Below the pieces are notes generated by a model that searched no databases, was not told where the DNA came from, and worked only from the letters and a program-made list of their open reading frames with translations. A stretch of 64,000 nt of DNA from Cycas panzhihuaensis (taxonomy: Eukaryota; Cycadophyta), in NCBI GenBank assembly GCA_023213395.1, contig CM041465.1, positions 218,619,741 to 218,683,740 on the forward strand, written 5' to 3'. This document shows positions 1 through 10,699 of the stretch, piece after piece. Both the position numbers and the translations under genes were made by a program. Every line of letters begins with the position of its first letter. The stretch's first letter is position 1.

Positions 1-677
1 AGTTCCCTATGTTCCAGCCTAAGATCTGCCCATTATAGCTCTAATCTGCAATAGCAAGCTCACCAACTAATGTCTCCAAGCAAGGATTCATGCCCAAGTT
101 TGGCCTCCATGCCCTTCCTATAGCTTCTAGCAAGTTTGTTTCTATTGTAACACCTTCTTAAGGATACCCTATAAGCATACCAGATCTTCCATTTTTTGTT
201 GTTTTTAGGGGCAGACCTACCTCCTACATAGACCAACAGGTACTTTTCCATTGTTGTTCCATATCTTTCCTTTGGTTTGTCTTGTAAAAGTTTAGATCTT
301 TGAGCACATCATTCCTTTCCTTATTTTTTTGCTATATATAGGTGGCATTCCCCCCTTTCATATTTTGTTGCCCTCTTGATCTCTATATCCTCTCCTGGTT
401 TTCTCTAAGGAGGCTATGGGAGAGGACTCACAAAGATTGAAAGAAATGAGCCAAGGTAGGTTCCGTACCCACTAGGCCTGCTCCTCAAGGGTAAACCCCT
501 TCTCCTCTTTCCTCTCCTTCACTTGTGCCTCTCTTGGGTCACTAAGGAGTCTTCAAGATTTGGTCTATGCTAGATATCAGTGTGTGCATCCCTTGCTGCG
601 TTATTTCTAGGCCTGCACACCTCTCTTGGGCAACTCTTCTAGCCCTAAACAGTGTCCTCCATTCATCCTGGGTCCCG
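1..677. other. Unassigned flank, no gene seen
   Basis: Pyrimidine-rich non-coding sequence to the left of element A. Short open frames here have no recognisable domain and no codon bias that I can see. It ends where homology between the two LTRs of element A begins (TGAAACG at 678). Confidence 0.5.
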
Positions 678-3201
678 TGAAACGCTCTCCACGGGCAATG
701 ATCCAACGCCTAGCGGGAAGGACACAAAACCACAGTGGCTAATAGGCTAAAGAACGAGGATCATACCGCGGACGTCCCGCGGCCGGAGCGCTGCACGGAT
801 CGCAAGGTGCTGGTTGCTTCTGTGTAGCCGCAAGGCGAGACCTCCTACCCTTCTGGATGGCCGGAAGGGGAAAAGGAATGACGCCGCTACTTCTCAAGGC
901 AATGAGAAAGCGAAGGGGGCAACCAACCGAACGTGTCACGTAAAATATATGCAAGAGCGGCTAAGGAGGGATCGGTCCACGTGATCTCAAATACCATAAT
1001 ACGCTGGTATAGCAAAGAAATGTACAAGTAAAGTAAATGCAGAGTAAAGAGCAAGTACAAACTAAATAGTTATTTCTTCCCCTTTTTCTTATGTTCTTTA
1101 ACTACTAAAGCAAGTGTAAAGAAACGTAAGAGCACGAAAAAAGGGTATGGAAGGTGAGCGGAGAATACCTGGATCCGGCCGGTTGAGACGCAGTGTCCGT
1201 CACAGTTGCGCTTCCTCCGTCGTCCTCCTCGTATCGACGTCGGTTGCAGCGGTGATGGGGATCACTTACCTCCCAAAGCAAATAAACACTAACTAAACCG
1301 AAACGATAAAATAATAAAGCTCAAAGCGACACAAACAAAAGGGAGAACGTATCAAACAAGCGTCGGCCGACCGAATCTATGCGCCTTTGTTCCGAACGCT
1401 CCTGCAAGCAAATAAGCGAGAATACCTTCCTCTCGAGAGAGAGGCTACGAGATACAAAAGGTATGTATATATGTGCCGCAAGTAAAATAAACTAAGCTAG
1501 GAAGATACGGTTAGGCACTAACATGCAATGAAAGGAAACGAAGTCACGCGACACATATGCAATCGACATACACCGCTAACGCACTAAACGGATTGAGTGT
1601 AGCCTTGGGATGGCTAACTCACCCACGAGAGGTCTCCACAAGATATAAGGGAAGCGATGCTAGCATGTAACAGGACGGGTCGTGTAGCAACGGATAGCCT
1701 ATACCAAGACGGGTATTCAAACCGACTCTCCAAAGCTTCTCTAGCCCGCTTCCTAAACAAAAGCGGGAGATAAAGGGGGAGAGGATAAGGGACGGAACCC
1801 TTGGGGAGTAGGACGGCACTGGGGGACGGAACCCCGCCTATCTCCCTCTAACCCTCGTGTAACCCTTTATGCCGGCTTGCCCAAGAAATGGCGAAAGAGA
1901 AGGGTTGGAGGAAAAGGATGGGTTTAGGGGGGCAAGTGAGAAACTAGGCCTAGCCTAGGGCAACACTCAAATGGGCCACAACCGCTACGGTTATTTGCAT
2001 CAAATGATCAAGGGAAACTCAAGGAAATACATGCACAAAGAGAGGAAAAGATTTGCAAGTAAGCAATGAAGAAATAAGCAAAAAAAAAGCACTTAACAAG
2101 GGACACCAAATACCTCCAATGATGAGAAATGAGAGCATGTAGGTCCTTGGAAGCTTGGTGCATGTCCAACCAATGCCTATGAGGTGTTGTTGCATGTCCC
2201 TTGCAAGAGAATAAGGTAGTGGAACCTCATGCAAGTCAAAAGCTTGGAAATGGCTCCTTGCGATGGTCTTTCTTGGTGAAAAATCCTCTTGAAAGCCTTG
2301 AGAATGTATGAAGAGGAAGAGTGCTTAGAAGCAGACTCGTGAGGGGTGAATGGCCCTGCAACTCCAAAGAATAGCAGCCCTTTGTACCTCGATCCACACC
2401 GTAGGAGGATGTCTCTTATCACTGTTTTTGTTCTTTGTCTCTTTGTGAAAAAAATGCTCTAGGAAAGTTGAAAAGTGAGGTGAATAATCATGCCAACGAA
2501 TGAAAAAATGGTTTTTATGTCTTGAGTGAAGCGAGTGAACGTTGGGGGCCCTCGGGCGCCTCCAACCGTTGGGAGCCACGCCGGTCGCGAAAAATCGCGC
2601 CACCGTCGCGTGGTTTCTCTTTTAAATTTTAAGCGATCGTCTGCGATAAACTTAGCGGTCTGCTAAGTTTATCATGATGCACCGGTACCGCCAAACTCCA
2701 TGATCGCTTAATTTACTGCATGATGCGGAACCGAAACCCCAAAAGCAGAAAATTAAAGTAAGAAATCAGTCTTTAAGGTAAAATCATAAGTTAAACTCAA
2801 AATACATTAGTCAAGAGCGGTTTTAAGTCATGGGCATGTACACAAACGGTGCAATAAGAACTAACTAAGGGTTAAACCAGCTTAGAAAGGGTTTGCAACA
2901 TAAGCGGCCTTGTAACACGCATAAACAGTGGCAAAAGAATCCCGAAAGACCATGGAGACGTCGTGGGTGGTTGTATGCCATACGGTGTCGCATTCACGAT
3001 GAATGCCCCCACCGTGAGTCGTCATAGGCTAAAAGGTGCTAGGCATGCATAATGAACAAGCAATCAAACAGGTGCATATGGACAGGCACATGTCAATCAA
3101 ACCATTCCCAATTACTGCAACGATCATAAGTAAGCAAAGTAAAGGCATATACCGCACAAACAGGTGATGTGTCGCAAGTCCATTCCCGATGGCCGGAAAC
3201 A
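678..3201 (-). repeat. Element A 3' LTR (left copy)
   Basis: About 2.52 kb, matching 8148-10699 along its whole length. It begins TGAAACGCTC and ends GGAAACA. AT-rich stretches are base-for-base identical to the other copy, while most differences are 1-4 base changes or indels at C/G-rich spots. It contains a perfect 12 bp inverted repeat at 2645-2673. Confidence 0.92.
2631..2709. repeat. Nested inverted repeat (hairpin) in left LTR of A
   Basis: The inner arms GATAAACTTAGC (2645-2656) and GCTAAGTTTATC (2662-2673) are perfectly complementary around a 5-base loop. They sit inside outer arms AAGCGATC (2631-2638) and GATCGCTT (2702-2709). The inner hairpin recurs in the other LTR (10138-10167), and a related one lies in both LTRs of element B. 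Function is unknown; an RNA or DNA fold in the LTR transcript is possible. Confidence 0.8.
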
Positions 3202-4014
3202 TCGCCTTAGCGTGAGCCTCACTGCTTGAGAGCGTAATGTGATGGCGAATGCTGTCAACCAAGAAACATGAGTAGCACATGCATATATATATATAAACAA
3301 TAAAGAGCAGCACGTGGTCCAAGGGTGCGGGCAAGTGTCGTGGCGGAACGCGTGGACAAGGGCGACGGAGACGAGGACAACGTAGGGGCTGCCTACGCGT
3401 CGTCTAAACATCGAGCGGAAACTGAAGTAAGCAAGAAGGACGGGATGCCCCCGTTACCAAGGTGCAGTATGAAGTAGCAGGCATCCAAAGCAATGGCAAG
3501 CGCATCTAACTAACCAGCAACTAGAGACTTGGGCACGGGCTGGCCAGACAAGCCTCCACATGAAATGGTGTACCATGTATGGTAGAGGTAGCATGCATGA
3601 TTTATTTTTGTAAATGGATATTTTTGTATGTTGTAAATGTTTATATGTCAGAATATTTGTTTGTTTTAGAAATGCAAATGTGTAGATATGCGATTTTTTG
3701 TTGTAGATATCTTATTGAAAGTATGCAGGTGTTTCCTTCCATGTATGGCCATATGTCTAACAGGAGCACACACATCCACCGTAAGTAGAGGCGATCGAGA
3801 GGTGTGAGGTTAGAGGGATGGGGCGACATACATGTCTACGAGGGAGCATAGCGGAATGTGCAAAGGAAACGACAAGCATGGAAAAGGGGAGTAACGATAC
3901 TCCACAGCCGCCCCTAATTTGGGGAATGCCCAAAATAGGAAGACAAAGGTTCCCAATAGCTCATGGGAACGCGGGTTCCGCAGAGGAACCGAAGCGAATC
4001 GAAGAAAAATCCAC
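3202..4014 (-). other. Element A 3' internal spacer
   Basis: Non-coding. 3240-3440 aligns by eye with element B at 41930-42130 (shared GGGGCTGCCTA block and flanks). 3730-4010 aligns with B at 46220-46480 (shared AACAGGAGCACACAC and GGGGATGCCCAAA). The ~3.7 kb between those two parts of B, which carries the extra RNase H and the antisense ORF, is missing here. Confidence 0.65.
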
Positions 4015-4337
4015 CTTAAATTGCCATTCAACCCGCAGTTAGGAGGAATGGGGACAACCTAAGATGGTAGTTTAGGCTCGTTTGAAGACGGCCCATCTTA
4101 AATTGCCATTCCACCCGTGGTTGGGAGGAATGGGAACAATTTAAAATGGTAGTTTAGGCTCGTTTGAGCAGGGATCCATCTAAATTGCCATTCCACCCGT
4201 GGTTGGGAGGAATGGGAACAATTTAAAATGGTAGTTTAGGCTCGCTTTGAGACGGATCCATCTTAAATTGCCATTCCACCCGTGGTTGGGAGGAATGGGA
4301 ACAATTTAAAATGGTAGTTTAGGCTCGCTTTGAGCAC
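4015..4337. repeat. Four tandem ~82 bp units, each with a long hairpin
   Basis: Units start near 4015, 4097, 4180 and 4262. Each carries TTAAATTG-C-CATTCC-A-CCC, a six-base loop (GTGGTT in units 2-4), then GGG-A-GGAATG-GGAA-CAATTTAA. This forms a stem of three blocks (8, 6 and 3 bp), followed by a conserved ATGGTAGTTTAGGCTCG tail. Unit 1 differs most; its right arm reads CAACCTAAG. Element B has one equivalent unit at 46483-46557 with a different but still complementary outer stem. Confidence 0.88.
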
Positions 4338-5030
4338 GAGGAGAGGAAGAGGTGTGCCTAGACCCCGTAGAGGTAGGGGTAGTCACACGCAGGTAGGAGA
4401 TAGGTGACGAAGAGTAGGGCCGTGATCGCTAAGCCTACTAGTAAACTCACCATGGCTGAACCAGATGAGCGCAACGGACCGGCACACGGATCGCATGGCA
4501 AGGTTGCATACGAGTAAGAGTGGCTTTAGTCCGAGGTAAGGATCTAGAGCGTGAAGAAGAAGTGCCTCACGAGTGGCTCGCCGACGGGCGCCACGTGAAA
4601 CCGCCGGGAGGTCGAGAAGGTAAAATAGATGGTCGGTTTAAGACCGCCACGGAGCCAATGTAGAATGAGGAAGAGCGGGAATATCCGATCGAGATATTCC
4701 CCTAGGTGCTCGCGAAACCAGGGTGACACGTCGAGGAGAGGGCCCATAGCCCTCGCCATCCGAATCAAAATCACTCATGGCGGCTAAGTAACCGTAACCA
4801 CCTACGCCAATAGGGGCAAACCTAACTAGGTTTGGCTCATGACATGGCATAGGGCTGGACTGATGAAGGTCGGTCTCCTGAAACAAAGGTCCCACGGAAG
4901 GGGTAACCTCCTCAGGATCACTATCTTCATCATCGAAAATAGCCTGGCAGTCGGATGAGAGGTGTGAGACTAAGATTGGCTCACGGGCGACAACTTTAAC
5001 TTGTCCTTCATGGACAAATTTGTTGCCCAT
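4338..5030 (-). pseudogene. Element A protease-RT linker remnant
   Basis: The minus frame at 4638-5030 is acidic and Ser/Pro-rich, with the block FAPIGVGGYGYLAAMSDFDS. It matches the element B linker (49776-50171), which has FAPIGVESYRYLALFSDDES, and shares the preceding KFVHEGQVK segment. In B this linker leads into reverse transcriptase. Here the frame ends, and 4338-4637 joins directly to the hairpin array, so the deletion that removed pol lies in or near this interval. It has no catalytic domain of its own. Confidence 0.65.
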
Positions 5031-5039
5031 CGCGGAGCA

Positions 5040-5756
5040 TCGCCTCTATCCGGGTCGAGCCATGGTCGGCCCAACAAGAGGTTGTACTCACATCGACGCC
5101 GAGTACAAAGAACTTCGATGTAAACGGTTTTCCCTCCTAAGGTGAGGGATAGGGAGATCGCCCCGGAGGGGACTTCTCGGCCCCATCATACCCTTGGCAT
5201 TTCCAAGGGATGACTCAAGAGCTACTATGCCTAGCTCCTTGAGCATACGCACAGCATAGCGTTAATGTAAGAGCCATTATCTACAATGGTCCTCTTTACG
5301 ATACAATCGAGTGTCAATGGTAATGACGAATCTGTAATGCAAAAGCTTCTCCCGCTTGTCGGGAGATGGGAGATCTCGGGATCAAATGAGATGACAGTGG
5401 TCCATGGGAGGTAGCACCTATCGCATGGAAGGAAGCGCCTTGTTGGCCAAGAGCTTCAAGAAGAAGAGCACGTTGCTCGTGGCGCCTTCTCAAGACGTCC
5501 ATCAAGGACATTCCCGCAGCGACGGTATAGAGCTCGTCAACGATAGAAAAGGGCTTACCCTTCCCTGTGGGTTGGGTAAGCGCCTTCTAAAGTCGAACCG
5601 ACCGGGTCGGACGGGAATAGTCTTGGGAAGCGCAGGAATCTCCGGAGGAACGGCTTCCGGAGGAGGATCAAGGTGAGATGTGGATGAAGAGGCACCAGCT
5701 GCCTCTTTAGCGCTTGGGACCCAAGTTAAGGCATATAACTGAGTGGTCTCAAGCAA
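5040..5756 (-). pseudogene. Element A retropepsin-like protease remnant
   Basis: Minus-strand frames at 5502-5756 and 5314-5511 match the stretch before the protease in element B: LPKTIPVRPGRFDFRRRLP against LPKTIPIHPGRYDFKRSLP, and LLEALG in both. The protease active site follows as a D/N-NGS remnant near 5265-5290. The LLGRPW end motif is recognisable but frameshifted near 5060-5090. Several frameshifts and stops break the domain. Gag-type polyproteins are normally cut by such an aspartic protease; this copy cannot be functional as written, although some breaks could be consensus errors (see findings). Confidence 0.65.
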
Positions 5757-7966
5757 TTGGACAACCTTCTTCCTTGCAGGGACCGCTGAAGGTGATGGAG
5801 CACGGCCGTGGGAGCGAAGGGAAGATGACCTTCGCGCACCCTTCCCTCTACCATGCGAAGGGTGAGAATCGGGGGACCTATCCCGATTCTGACTGTATCT
5901 TTGTTGAACATCGCGACCACGTTCCCCATGTTTGGGGAACGGGTCTCTATAAATGGGTCGACGAGATTAGGCTTCGACGCCGCTCGGGGACGAGTCGCGT
6001 GGGTGCCGTGCCCGCAACGCGCATCGTCATGGAAACACTCCCGTGGATAGAACACCACCTCTTCTCAAGGGAGGATCGATCCTCCTTGCTTGAGAAGGTT
6101 GGGTGTTGCCCCTTTGGGGGTGCCGCACGGAAGTCTGGCCGGACGTCCGTGAGGGGTAGGTGATGAAGGAGGTTGGAGTTTTAACTCCTTCATCGTGGCG
6201 CCAAACGAGCGGATGGCTAAGTAAGCGGATCTAGGGTCCTCTCACGGATGAGAGGTGGTCCTAGTAGGTCGCGAAGGTTTAGTCTCCTTCGCCGGAGGAG
6301 GCGCCGCGACGCCGCGAGGGCCTAGGAGGTTTCTTGAGTCCCGCCTGGATCTCAATAGCCTCCAAAGCTAAACACCGTGATGGCGAGTCGCATGTGGTTG
6401 CCCCCATCTTGAGGACCTCCACGTGCACCTCGTGACGGCGTGCATTGACAAATGCATCCTCTTCAACTCCTCGTGCAATGTGGCCTTGGTGGAATGAAGA
6501 AGGGCGAGAAAGCGTCGCACAGAGTCGCGGCGCAACCCATCGTGGCCTTGTGTGAGCGACAAAAGCGCCTTCATTCCGTTCTCGAATGGGCGCCGCTTAT
6601 GTCAAAATAGTTGACGAACTCGCCCACTAGCCGGAATGAGGAGATCGAATGGGCGAAGGCGGTAGAACCACTTGAGGGCGCCGCCTGCAAGGATCGCGGA
6701 AGAGCTTCATCAAGATGTGGTCGAGGCCCAATAGTCAATGCACGCCATGGAAAAGTCGCACATGCTCGGTTGGGTCTGCGACGAAGTCCCATCAAATTTG
6801 GGGACTTCGTGAGGGTGAGGCGGCAAGTTAGTCCTCAACGCCTCAACGGACAGAGGCATCGACCTATAGTCCACGGAAGGACGTGTCCTTGCTCAGGCTA
6901 AGGGATCGACGACCCAAGAAAGGAACGGATGGGGGTGTCGGCCCCATCCCTCCTTGAGGAAACACCCTTGTGGGAAGGGGGTCTCATGGTAGATGTTCTC
7001 GGAAAGGAGGCGCTCCCTCAGGCCGCCGCAGCAGCAGGAGTCGCTACCGGACGCCGGAAACAGGGGTGAGGGACCGGGTTTGCCCATATGGGCCACCCGT
7101 AGGTGGCGCGACCCCATATGGGTGCAACGGGTCCACCCATGACAGGAGGTGGTTTCCCTTGCCCGCCCCCAAGGTTGTGACGTAGCCCAGGGGCACGAAG
7201 AGAAGGACCACCAACCGGGTTCGGGCATACGAGGAGTGGGTCCTACATGGTCAAGGCGCTAGCAGGCCTCGAGGCCTACTAGGGAACGCTGCGGCGCCAC
7301 GCTCGGCGGTGGCACGGGCGTTTGGTTTGAGCAAGGCATACTAACCCCGAGTTGAGGGAAAGATGCGCCGCGCGCGGGTCCCGAGGAAGTGGGACCACGA
7401 CTAGAACCAAGAACGCAACACTCGCCTTTAGAGCCGGGTAGACACTTGGATAGGACGTGCAGGCGCGGGCGACGATCAACCGTCAGAGATGACGTGGGCA
7501 TGGATGAGGAAGTCGCCACGCTATGTAGCATCTCCGTTAACCATCTAGGAGGCGGTTGGCGCGAACCGCCGAAAGTATTCGCTAAGCGCCTCGACCGCGT
7601 CGGCGGAGGGGTATCCTCATAGCCATACGAGGTCAAGGGACTGAAGTAGGGGACCTCAGGCGCCCTCGTAAGGCTCGCCAGCTGGGGTGGCGGGTCTCAC
7701 GAGTAGCCGGATCTTCACCGCATGAGTGGAAGGCTCAAAATCTTCTGGTGGAAATGGTCATCGTGGTAATAGATGGAATCCTCGCCTCACGGGTGGATTC
7801 CGGACAGACGAAGGGAACTCATGAGTTCCCAAGTCATGGCATGGTAGGCCCAATCGGACGGGTATCCTTCCATTGCCGAAACGGGGCTCGACGATGGAAT
7901 GAAACGCGACGATTGGTCTTCTAACAACGGCGGCAAACCCCGCACGCGGCGCGAGGAACGTCGCAT
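5757..7966 (-). pseudogene. Element A gag remnant
   Basis: The gag reading frame probably starts at the ATG at 7966 (MRR..RR..GLPPLLED), the same start as in element B at 53276. Matching blocks in order include MEGYPSDWAYHA, then 7259-7636 with DTPPPTRSRRLANTFGGSR, aligned to DTPPAGVVEALNECFWASR in B. A capsid-like part follows (6300-6900) and a CHHC-type knuckle remnant, ECFHDDARC (near 6000-6050), aligned to KCFHDNSHC in B. Frames shift often at C/G-rich spots. Gag forms the particle that packages retrotransposon RNA. Plus-strand open frames over this interval are shadows. Confidence 0.7.
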
Positions 7967-8128
7967 GCAACGCCCCCGCGAGCGTTGTTAGAAAAAGCGA
8001 AAAGGAAAAGGAAGGAAAGCACTGCAAACCCGTTGGGGGTTGCCCAACTCAAAACGCAAAATGCGAGCCTACCTAAAGGCAAGAGCACCAACACGAAGGG
8101 GAAGCGGATCTAGCTCCTTACCGGGCAA

Positions 8129-8145
8129 CCCCAAGATGGTCGCCA
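8129..8145 (-). other. Primer-binding site of element A
   Basis: Reading the minus strand, TGGCGACCATCTTGGGG begins two bases inside the 5' LTR. Element B has TGGCGACCATACTGGGG at the same place. The TGGCGAC start resembles the tRNA-Arg-type sites I recall for Tat/Ogre elements; the tRNA assignment is from memory. Confidence 0.75.
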
Positions 8146-8147
8146 AA

Positions 8148-10699
8148 GGAAACGCTCTCCACGGGCAATGATCCAACGCCAGCGGGAAGGACACAAAACC
8201 ACGTGGCTAATAGGCTAAAGAACGAGGATCATACCGCGGACGTCCGTCGGCGCCGGAGCGCTGGTACGGATCGCAAGGTGCCCGGTTGCTTCTGTAGCTG
8301 CAGTAAGGCGAGACCTCCTACCCTTCTGGATGGCCGGAAGGGGAAAAGGAACTCGACGCCGCTACTTCTCAAGGCAATGAGAAAGCTAAGGGGGCAACCA
8401 ACCGAATGTGTCACGGTAAAATATATGCAAGAGCGGCTAAGGAGGGATCGGTCACAGGATCTCAAATACCATAATACGCGGGGTATAGCAAAGAAATGTA
8501 CAAGTAAAGTAAATGCAGAGTAAAAAGCAAGTACAAACTAAATAGTTATTTCTTCCCCTTTTTCTTATGTTCTTTAACTACTAAAGCAAGTGTAAAGAAA
8601 CGTAAGAGCACGAAAAAGGGTATGGAAGGTGAGCGGAGAATACCTGGATCCGGCGGTTGGGCTGAGACGCAGGTGTCCGTCCACGGTTGCGCTTCCTCCC
8701 GCCGTCCTCCTCGTATGCGACGCCGGTTGCAAGCGGTGATGGGGGATCACTTACCTCCCCGAAAGCAAATAAACACTAACTAAACCGAAACGATAAAATA
8801 ATAAAGCTCAAAGCGACACAAACAAAAGGGAGAACGTATCAAACAAGCGTGCCGACCAAGAGTCGACCCTATGCGCCTTTGTTCAACGCCTCCCCGCAAG
8901 CAAATAAGGTAATACCTTCCTCTCGAGAGAGAGGCTAGATACAAAAGGTATGTATATATGTGCCGCAAGTAAAATAAACTAAGCTAGGAAGATACGGTTA
9001 GGCACTAACATGCAATGAAAGGAAACGAAGTCACACGACACATATGCAATCGACATACACCGCCAACGCACTAAACGGATTGAGTGTAGCCTCGGGATGG
9101 CTAACTCACCCACGAGAGGTCTCCACAGATATAAGGGAAGCGATGCTAGCATGTAACCGCACGGGTCGTGTAGCAACGGATAGCCTATACCAAGACGGGT
9201 ATTCAAACCGACTCTCCAAAGCTTCTCTAGCCCCGTTTCCTAAACAAAAGCGGGAGATAAAGGGGGAGAGGATAAGGGACAGAACCCTTGGGGAGTAGGA
9301 CTCAAGATCGGGGACGGAACCCTGCCTATCTCCCTCTAACCCTCGTGTAACCCTTTATGCCGGCTTGCCCAAGAAATGGCGAAAGAGAAGGGTTGGAGGA
9401 AAAGGATGGGTTTAGGGGGGCAAGTGAGAAACTAGGCCTAGCCTAGGGCAACACTCAATGGGCCACAACCGCTACTTATTTGCATCAAATGATCAAGGGA
9501 AACTCAAGGAAATACATGCACAAAGAGAGGAAAAGATTTGCAAGTAAGCAATGAAGAAATAAGCAAAAAAAAGCACTTAACAAGGGACACCAAATACCTC
9601 CAATGATGAGAAATGAGAGCATGTAGGTCCTTGGAAGCTTGGTGCATGGTCCAACCAATGCCTATGAGGTGTTGTTGCATGTCCCTTGCAAGAGAATAAG
9701 GTAGTGGAACCTCATGCAAGTCAAAAGCTTGGAAATGGCTCCTCATGATGGTCTTTCTTGGTGAAAAATCCTCTTGAAAGCCTTGAGAATGTATGAAGAG
9801 GAAGAGTGCTTAGAACAGAGTCTGTGAGGGGGCAGAATGGCCCCGCAACTCCAAAGAATAGCAGCCCTTTGTACCTCGATCCACAAACCGTAGGAGGATG
9901 TCTCTTCTCACCGCTTTTGTTCTTTGTCTCTTTGTGAAGAAAATGCTCTAGGAAAGTTGAAAAGTGAGGTGAATAATCATGCCAATGAATGAAAAAATGG
10001 TTTTTATGTCTCGAGTGAAGCAAGTGAACGTTGGGGGCCCTCGGGCGCCTCCAACCGTTGGGAGCCACGCGGCAGATTCGCGAAAAATCGCGGCCACTGT
10101 CGCGTGGTTTCTCTTTTAAATTTTAAGCAGTATCAGTGATAAACTTAGCTGCATCGCTAAGTTTATCGCAGACGCACCGGTACCGCCTCAAACTCCGCAG
10201 ATCGCTTAATTTACTGCAGACGAACCGAAACCCCAAAAAATGTAAAATTAAAGTAAGAAATCGGTCTTTAAGGTAAAATCATAAGTTAAACTCAAAATAC
10301 ATTAGTCAAGAGCTTTAAGTCATGGGCATGTACTCAAACGGTGCAAAAGACCTAACTAAGGGTTAAACCAGCTTAGAAAGGGTTTGCAACATAAGCGACG
10401 CGGTAACACGATAAACAGCCGGCAAAAGAATCCCGAAAGACCATGGAGACGCTGGGTGGTTGTATGCCATACGGTGTCGTGATTCACGATGAATGCCCCT
10501 ACTGTGAGTCGTCATAGGCTAAAAGGTGCCGTTAGGGCACATGCATAATGAACAAGCAATCAAACAGTGCATATGGACAGCACATGTCAATCAAACCATT
10601 CCCACCATCGCAACGATCATAAGTAAGCAAAGTAAAGGCATATACCTGCACAAACCTGTGCCGATGTGTCGCAAGTCCATTCCCGATAGCCGGGAAACA
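8148..10699 (-). repeat. Element A 5' LTR (right copy)
   Basis: About 2.55 kb, the partner of 678-3201. It would carry the promoter of the element, reading to the left. It ends GGGAAACA, as does the element B LTR (GGGAAACA at 56186), which shows the two families are related at their termini. Confidence 0.92.
10138..10167. repeat. Hairpin in right LTR of A
   Basis: GATAAACTTAGC and GCTAAGTTTATC form perfect 12 bp arms. The loop is TGCATC here and GGTCT in the other LTR. The outer arms seen in the left copy are disrupted. Confidence 0.8.

Larger units (their letters stand above)
678..10699 (-). mobile_element. Element A: non-autonomous Ty3/gypsy (Tat-like) LTR retrotransposon
   Basis: Two direct repeats of about 2.5 kb (678-3201 and 8148-10699) bound a 4.9 kb internal region. 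A primer-binding site (TGGCGACC, minus strand) lies two bases inside the right LTR, so the right LTR is 5' and the element reads on the minus strand. The internal part holds gag and protease remnants colinear with element B (39017-56186), then jumps to spacer sequence and the 3' LTR. No RT, RNase H or integrase motif is present, so A could move only with proteins supplied by a relative. LTR ends are TG...CA. I found no matching 5 bp target duplication: the flanks are TCCCG and CTGCA. This gag-only layout resembles the plant TR-GAG class. Confidence 0.85.

Noticed and set aside
5714-6163. 149-residue plus-strand frame
   Set aside because: It lies opposite the gag remnant of element A in GC-rich DNA, where long antisense frames are common; the gag-like signal is on the minus strand.
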